From: JANMAT01 sp031359995
GTDB lineage: Bacteria; Actinomycetota; Acidimicrobiia; Acidimicrobiales; Ilumatobacteraceae
DNA length: 64,000 bases
Direction of reading: 5' to 3'
Assembly: GCA_031359995.1 (NCBI GenBank)
Contig: JANMAT010000127.1
Span: 1 to 64,000, forward strand
The stretch's first letter is position 1, and each line of letters begins with the position of its first letter. The notes below the pieces were generated by a model that worked only from the letters and a program-made list of their open reading frames with translations, was not told the origin of the DNA and ran no database searches. Position numbers and translations under genes: made by a program. Positions 59,084 through 64,000 of the stretch are shown here, piece after piece.

Positions 59084-60652
59084 TCAGGACCAGGTGATTG
59101 CGTCAGCCGGCTCGACGTTGTGCTTCTCGGCGATGTCCTCGGTGACCCGCTCGCGGTCCAGTTTCTCCTGCGCGTCACCCCACACCGTGAGCACATCGCC
59201 ATCTTCGAGCACCGGACTGGGCGGGACGACCTCCGGCAACCCGTCCTCGACGGCCTGATCGTTCTCGACGTCGGTGATCGTCGCGGCGGCCGCGGCCACG
59301 AAGGTGCTGTTCTCCGATGGGTCCTCTTCCTCCTGCAGGTCCGCCGGAGGTGGTGTGAGGTCGATGCCAGCTGCTTCTGCCGCTGATTGGGCGCCCCGTG
59401 GCAGCTGAGGCGCACGCGAGACCCATGGCCGAAGGTTCTGTACGACCGTCGAGTACATGCCATCGATTGCTGCGAGCACGGAGTCGATGTACGAACCCCG
59501 ACCTGTTCCCCGTTTCGTACCGATCGCAGACACGGCGGAGATGCGGAACGCGCGAGGGTCCTTCGTAGGGTCGTCGATGAGGACGCTGGGGTCCTCGCGG
59601 ACGGCACGGAGTAGCTCGCTGGTGGAGGTACGAGAGTTCACCGACCACGCTTCGATACGGAGGCCGTCGGGGGCGTCCTTGAGCTGGCGTGTCAACCACG
59701 AGACCCTTGTAGTGGGTCGGCCCTCACGCGGGGCATCGGCATCTATCGACACGGTGACCGTCCCGGCCCGCACGTCCGCAACCACGGTCAAGGGTCCTAT
59801 CGCGTCCGGTATGCGGAGGGAGCCGTGCAGCGCACCCTTCGTCACCAGCGAGGCTGTCTGCTCCTGGCACCGCAGTGACGGGTCAGCGACTTCTTTGCGG
59901 CTGAGAGCGACCTGCACGTCGGCACCGAGCTCCCGACCCATTCGCAGCGCGGCAAACCGGAGCAGTTGCTCCCAACGTGAGATGACCTCGCCGAGGCCCT
60001 TGTCGTTCTGTCGCAGGGTGCCTGCGAGCAACGACTCGCGCACCGTCACCCACGACGAGCCCATGTCGGTGAAGTCGAGCGCCCCGGACTTGGGGTGTTC
60101 GAGGTACCGGATGAGTTCAGCGAGGATCCAGGCCTGATCGGGGTCAGAGACTCCCCGATGTACTCGCTGCTGCACGGCGATGGTCAGGATCTCTGCCCAC
60201 GAGAGGTGGTGCAGTGCCACACGCTTCAGCTTCCTGCGATCCACCTCGACCGGGTGAACCCCGGGGGCCGACTCAATCTGGTTGGAGATCGTGAGCACGG
60301 CATCGAAGCCGGCCTCGCGTGCGACGTCGAGGTAGGCCTCGATCTGCTCGCGTTGCAGCACGGCGTCGGACGTCTTCACCTCAACGAGCGCAGTCCACTG
60401 CCTGCCGGCTCGGGAGGTCTGGATGACACCATCCGGTTGAACGGTTCGGTCTCCGAGCGGGAACGGAACCTCGATGAACGTCGAGAGCTGTCCGGCCGGG
60501 GCGCCAAGGGGTCGCGCTATCGCTGCTCCGAACTCGCGAACGGCACTCACGACGGCGAGGAGTGCCGATGTCGCCCGGCGCTCGGCCTCGTCCTGACCGT
60601 TGATCCCGCTGGTGGGGATCAACCGCGCCTGATGCCAGTGTTCTTCCGCCAT
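59084..60652 (-). CDS. Actinobacterial 'stress response' protein with PD-(D/E)XK nuclease-like domain, 522 aa
   Basis: The start MAEEHWHQARLIPTSG at ATG 60652 is a hallmark of this conserved family. Residues 60-110 carry a PD-(D/E)XK core: QPDGVI (Asp74), ALVEVKT (Glu91, Lys93) and the helix QIEAYL. Further conserved blocks are VALHHLSWAEIL, DPDQAWILAELIRYLEHPKSGAL and PTTRVSWLTRQLKDAPDGLRIEAW. The acidic C-terminal tail may be disordered. Family function is unproven; DNA repair or defence against foreign DNA is possible. This gene appears less GC-rich than its neighbours, hinting at separate ancestry. Confidence 0.85.
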   Translation of the reverse strand: MAEEHWHQARLIPTSGINGQDEAERRATSALLAVVSAVREFGAAIARPLGAPAGQLSTFIEVPFPLGDRTVQPDGVIQTSRAGRQWTALVEVKTSDAVLQREQIEAYLDVAREAGFDAVLTISNQIESAPGVHPVEVDRRKLKRVALHHLSWAEILTIAVQQRVHRGVSDPDQAWILAELIRYLEHPKSGALDFTDMGSSWVTVRESLLAGTLRQNDKGLGEVISRWEQLLRFAALRMGRELGADVQVALSRKEVADPSLRCQEQTASLVTKGALHGSLRIPDAIGPLTVVADVRAGTVTVSIDADAPREGRPTTRVSWLTRQLKDAPDGLRIEAWSVNSRTSTSELLRAVREDPSVLIDDPTKDPRAFRISAVSAIGTKRGTGRGSYIDSVLAAIDGMYSTVVQNLRPWVSRAPQLPRGAQSAAEAAGIDLTPPPADLQEEEDPSENSTFVAAAAATITDVENDQAVEDGLPEVVPPSPVLEDGDVLTVWGDAQEKLDRERVTEDIAEKHNVEPADAITWS

Positions 60653-60778
60653 AGCTCCCGTCCCGGCACGACGCGCTGCCCTGCGCGACCGGCCACCATT
60701 GGTCACGGTAGAAGGGTGCTGGTCATCGGCGCGCTGGCTCCGCGCCGTCGCTCGCCGTACGACAGGCCCGCCCGTCGG

Positions 60779-61900
60779 TCAGGCGGTGCGGGCGTGCAGG
60801 ATCTCGTCGGTGTGCTGGCCGAGGGTGGGCGCGCTGGCCCACGACCACCAGTCGCGGTTCACACGGAATGGCGCACCTGGTCCCTTCACGGGGCCGAGCG
60901 TGGGATGGTCCTCGATGCGCCAGAAGCCGGCGCTCTCCAGGTGCGGGTCGGCAGCGAGGTCGGCCACCGTGTTCACCGGTGTGGTCGGGATGCCACGGCG
61001 CTGGCCTTCCCGGAACAGTTCGAGCTTGGTGTGGGCGCGCGTGAGCTGCTCGGTCACCTCGTCGATGAAGTCCGCCACCTCCCAGCGAACGTGCATGTCG
61101 TTGAACGCCTCGTCGAGCACGGCGTCCATGCCCGTCTCCTCGGCGATCCACGTCGCCATCGCCTTCCAATGCGCAGGCTGGATCGTGATGATCGACACGA
61201 AGCCGTCGGAGGACGGGTACAGACCCCACGGTCGTGTCACCGCTCGGCGGTTGCCGGGCCGCGTGCGGTGCAGCCGGTCGTCGAGGTAGAGCGACATGCC
61301 GGTCTCCGGCGCGATCGACAGCAGGCACTCCTGCATCGACAGCTCCACCGTCTGGCCCCGCCCGGTGCGGCGCATGCCGCGCAGGGCCAGCAACGCGCCG
61401 TTCAGCGCGTACAGCGACGTGACGTGGGCGCCGAACTGCACCGGTGGGGCCAGCCCCAGCGGGGGTCGGTCGGGGAAGCCCATCGTGTAGGCGAGGCCGG
61501 CCGACGCCCAGCCGACGAGCTCCGATCCCTTCCAGTTGCGCCGCGGTCCGGTGATGCCGAACGGGCTGATGGCCACGACCACCTGACGGTCGTGGGCCGG
61601 TGTGAGCGGCCCCACCGACGGGTCGACGTCGCCGATCACCACATCGGCCCACGCCAACAGGCGCTGCAGTTCGTCGCGGCCGGGTTCGGCCACCACCGAC
61701 CGCTTGCCCTGGCCGAAGAACGCCCACCACAACGACTCGTCGGAGCCCGGCGCGAACGGCGGCAGCGCACGGAGACGATGACCCTGCGGTGGTTCCACCA
61801 CCACGACCTCGGCGCCGAGCGCGGCCCACAGCCGCGCCGCGTAGGCGCCCGTGAGCCCGGTGAGCTCGAGCACCCGCACGCCCGACCAGGGTCCGCTCAT
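60779..61900 (-). CDS. CaiB/BaiF CoA-transferase, 373 aa
   Basis: Type III CoA-transferase: VRVLELTGLTGAYAARLWAALGAEVVVVEPPQG, FGQGKRSVVAE, SPFGITGPRRNWKGSELVGWASAG, GRGQTVELSMQECLLS, and a C-terminal IPTTPVNTVADLAADPH. The usual catalytic Asp position holds Glu (GSELV). The start ATG 61900 overlaps the upstream CoA-transferase stop by 4 bp, so the two are translated together and may form a heteromer. Length is slightly short but all blocks are present. Confidence 0.92.
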   Translation of the reverse strand: MSGPWSGVRVLELTGLTGAYAARLWAALGAEVVVVEPPQGHRLRALPPFAPGSDESLWWAFFGQGKRSVVAEPGRDELQRLLAWADVVIGDVDPSVGPLTPAHDRQVVVAISPFGITGPRRNWKGSELVGWASAGLAYTMGFPDRPPLGLAPPVQFGAHVTSLYALNGALLALRGMRRTGRGQTVELSMQECLLSIAPETGMSLYLDDRLHRTRPGNRRAVTRPWGLYPSSDGFVSIITIQPAHWKAMATWIAEETGMDAVLDEAFNDMHVRWEVADFIDEVTEQLTRAHTKLELFREGQRRGIPTTPVNTVADLAADPHLESAGFWRIEDHPTLGPVKGPGAPFRVNRDWWSWASAPTLGQHTDEILHARTA

Positions 61901-63207
61901 GGTGCCACCGTCCGCGTGATGCCGATGATCTCGGCGTAGTCGATGTAGGGCCGCCGCAGCGTGGTGCCCGGTTCGGCGTCGGTGAAGGCGGCGCCGCTGG
62001 CCAGCAGCGCGTCGATCGCCTCGCCGCTCAGTCCCGCCCGCTCGACCAGCTCGCTCACCGTGTCCTCGCCCATCGATGGTCCGGCCCGCCACCATCGCCC
62101 TGGCGTGTCCGACAGGTGAATGGCGTGGTTGCTGAACACGTCGCCATCGGGGAAGCGCTTCGAGGCGAGCAACTGGTACCAGTGCCGCTCGCGCACCTGG
62201 GGGTCGTGCAGCAGACCGCGGTTGTCGTGCACCTCGTAGGCGGCGATCTCGGCGGCCTGCAGCTCGGTGGCCGCGGCGGTGGCGCTGCGGGTGCTGGTGA
62301 ACGCCGAGACCATGGCGTCGACGCGGTCGTGGTCGGCCCGGCGCGCCGTCAGCGTCGACAGGCGCGGGTCCAGTGCGTCGCCACCCAGCCGCGCGGCCAG
62401 AGCGGCCCACTCGGCGTCGTCGGCCACGGTGACGGCGACCCACGTGTCGGCCTCGCGGCACGGGTACACGCCCTGGGGCGCCAGCCACGGCACGCGGCTG
62501 CCGTCACGCTCGGGCACCGAGCCGGTGAGGGCGTGGTCGTACAGGTACGGCCCCAGGCACGAGATCGTGGTCTCGAACTGGGCCAGATCGACGTGGCTGC
62601 CCTCGCCCGTGCGGTCGCGGTGCTCCAGCCCGGTCAGCACGGCCGTGAGCGCGTGCAACCCGGCGAAGTAGTCGGGCGGCGCCACGGTGGCGATGCCGGC
62701 CGGCTCCTGGTCGGGGTAGCCGGTGAGCGCGTCGAGCCCGACGAGCGGGGCCTGGTTCGGGCCCCAGGCGAGGAACTCGTAGTACGGCTGGGCCGGATCG
62801 GAGCCGAAGCCGGGCAGGGCCACGTAGACGATGTCGGGGTTCACCTCGACCACGTCGTCGTAGGAGAGGCCCAGCCCGCGCACGGCCGGCGTCGAGTAGT
62901 TCGTGAGGAACACGTCGGCCCGGGCGATGAGCGCCAGCGCGGCGTCGCGCGCCGCCGGCTGCTTCAGGTCGAGGCCCAAGCTGCGCTTGTTGGCCGACAT
63001 CTCCGGCAGGTACGGCGACGTGTCCATGTAGACCAGTGGGTCCACGTCGCGCGCCCACGTGGAGCCGAACAGGCGGGCCACGTCGGGGTTGCCGCGCGAC
63101 TCCAGCTTCGTCACGTGCGCGCCGTGGAAGGCCAGTGACCGGCCGCAACTGGGCGCGGCGATGGCGATGGACAGTTCCACGACTGATACGTCGTCCAAGA
63201 CGCCCAC
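61897..63207 (-). CDS. CaiB/BaiF CoA-transferase, 436 aa
   Basis: Type III CoA-transferase: VSVVELSIAIAAPSCGRSLAFHGAHVTKLE, SANKRSLGLDL, LPGFGSDPAQPYYEFLAWGP (Glu at the Asp position), GEGSHVDLAQFETTIS and RLGGDALDPRLSTL. GTG 63207 gives MGVLDDVSVV, the expected beginning, with a GGGGGCAA Shine-Dalgarno sequence. First gene of a coupled pair. Both members lack the canonical Asp, unlike most single-gene homologues, which supports a shared or altered active site. Confidence 0.92.
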   Translation of the reverse strand: MGVLDDVSVVELSIAIAAPSCGRSLAFHGAHVTKLESRGNPDVARLFGSTWARDVDPLVYMDTSPYLPEMSANKRSLGLDLKQPAARDAALALIARADVFLTNYSTPAVRGLGLSYDDVVEVNPDIVYVALPGFGSDPAQPYYEFLAWGPNQAPLVGLDALTGYPDQEPAGIATVAPPDYFAGLHALTAVLTGLEHRDRTGEGSHVDLAQFETTISCLGPYLYDHALTGSVPERDGSRVPWLAPQGVYPCREADTWVAVTVADDAEWAALAARLGGDALDPRLSTLTARRADHDRVDAMVSAFTSTRSATAAATELQAAEIAAYEVHDNRGLLHDPQVRERHWYQLLASKRFPDGDVFSNHAIHLSDTPGRWWRAGPSMGEDTVSELVERAGLSGEAIDALLASGAAFTDAEPGTTLRRPYIDYAEIIGITRTVAP

Positions 63208-63306
63208 GATTGCCCCCCGGCTGGTGAGTCCGGCCCCCAGCTTGCCACGGTCTTCGGGGGTCGCGGGTCGTCGTGACACACTGGTCAGCAACAACGGGGA
63301 GAGGTC

Positions 63307-64000
63307 ATGACCGACGTACGGGCGTTCGTGGTGGGCAAGGTCGACGGGAGCTGGAGCCAGCGGGTCGTCGACCTGCCGGCCGCCGACCTGGGTGAGGGCG
63401 AGCTGCTCGTGCAGGTCGAGTGCTCCGGCATCAACTACAAGGACGGCCTGGCCGGCACCGAAGCGGGCCGGGTCGCCCGCATCGACCCCCTGGTGCCCGG
63501 CATCGACCTGGCCGGCACCGTGGTCGAGTCGAGCGACGCGGCCTTCGCGGTGGGATCGAAGATCATCGCTCACGGCTACGACATCGGCGTGGCCCACCAC
63601 GGCGGGTACGCCGCGCTGGCCCGGGTCCGCTCGGCCTGGGCGGTGGCCATGCCGGCCGGGCTCGACAGTCGCACGGCCATGCTCGTGGGCACCGCCGGCT
63701 ACACCGCGGCCATGTCGGTCGTCGCGCTGGAGAACGCCGGGCTCACGCCCGGCTCGGGCCCGGTGCTCGTCACCGGGGCCACCGGCGGCGTGGGCTCCAT
63801 GGCCATCGGCATGCTGGCGGCGCGCGGCCACGAGGTGGTGGCCAGCACCGGCAAGGCCGAGAGCGCCGACTGGTTGCGCGCGCTCGGGGCTTCCGACGTG
63901 ATCGACCGCGGCGAGACCTCGGCGGCATCGGGTCGCCCACTCGACAAGGAGCGTTGGGCCGGTGCCGTCGACTGCGTGGGCGGGGCCACGTTGGCCTACG
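63307..64000 (+). CDS. Quinone oxidoreductase/acrylyl-CoA reductase (YhdH/AcuI-like), partial
   Basis: MDR-family reductase cut by the window end: VRAFVVGKVDGSWSQRVVDL, ECSGINYKDGLAGTEAGRVARIDPLVPGIDLAGTV, the VGTAGYTAAMSVVALE segment, and VLVTGATGGVGSMAIGMLAARG (NADPH loop). The NYKDGLA and GTAGYTA blocks are diagnostic of the YhdH/AcuI group, which reduces acryloyl-CoA. ATG 63307 has GGGGAGAGG upstream. The remaining roughly 90 residues are outside the window. Divergent from the CoA-transferase pair. Confidence 0.92.
   Translation, partial: MTDVRAFVVGKVDGSWSQRVVDLPAADLGEGELLVQVECSGINYKDGLAGTEAGRVARIDPLVPGIDLAGTVVESSDAAFAVGSKIIAHGYDIGVAHHGGYAALARVRSAWAVAMPAGLDSRTAMLVGTAGYTAAMSVVALENAGLTPGSGPVLVTGATGGVGSMAIGMLAARGHEVVASTGKAESADWLRALGASDVIDRGETSAASGRPLDKERWAGAVDCVGGATLAY

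Overview
The window is GC-rich, densely packed chromosomal DNA. Genes are mostly separated by only a few bases or overlap by 4 bp. GTG starts are common, and a few promoters look leaderless. The gene content points to a high-GC actinobacterium. It includes at least five intact luciferase-like (LLM) F420/flavin oxidoreductases, a Ddn-type deazaflavin enzyme, many CaiB-type CoA-transferases and SDRs, acyl-CoA dehydrogenases, APH-like phosphotransferases, a P450 and a SARP regulator. The triple-repeat secreted protein and the overall style suggest Acidimicrobiia; that placement is inference. I see no rRNA, tRNA, CRISPR array, intact IS element or prophage.

Layout. 0-2.2 kb: a small unknown ORF and a catalase-peroxidase (katG) pseudogene. 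2.4-8.1 kb: a 69-aa ORF, a 1021-aa SARP/AfsR-type regulator and an MMPL exporter. The 69-aa ORF and the exporter are each preceded by the same triple 11-bp direct repeat, a likely operator. 8.1-18.7 kb: MtfA-like peptidase, an internally deleted CoA-transferase, an orphan ModA with a consensus promoter, oxidoreductases, a lipoprotein, and a secreted triple-repeat/DUF3048 protein. 18.7-19.8 kb: an AhpD-like gene read through an in-frame TGA placed exactly in its CxxC motif, a selenoprotein candidate. 19.8-20.7 kb: an ArsR/SRPBCC pair with a palindromic operator. 20.8-25.0 kb: kinase-like protein, linalool-dehydratase-like membrane protein, a 42-aa coupled ORF and an F420 oxidoreductase. 25-39 kb: mixed catabolic genes (radical SAM/B12, acyl-CoA ligase, carotenoid oxygenase, TetR and others). 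39-45.6 kb: double CoA-transferase, LLM enzymes, nitroreductase, LysE exporter. 46.3-53.5 kb: a tight plus-strand run (VOC, P450, SDR, small protein, phosphotransferase homologue, CrtC-like DUF, cyclase, CoA-transferase). 53.5-64 kb: acyl-CoA dehydrogenase, SpoIIE-type phosphatase, VOC proteins, SDR, an excalibur protein, a PD-(D/E)XK 'stress' protein, a pair of CaiB genes, and a quinone oxidoreductase cut by the window end.

The main theme is aerobic catabolism of hydrophobic carboxylic acids, terpenoids or steroids as CoA thioesters, with F420 and flavin redox chemistry. A second theme is gene decay. katG, a GntR regulator, a rhodanese, a PLP enzyme, an LLM oxidoreductase, a ferric-reductase-like membrane protein and one CaiB gene all lack blocks of sequence. 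Two enzyme-family members also carry changed catalytic residues (Ser to Ala in a hydrolase, Asp to Ala in a phosphotransferase).
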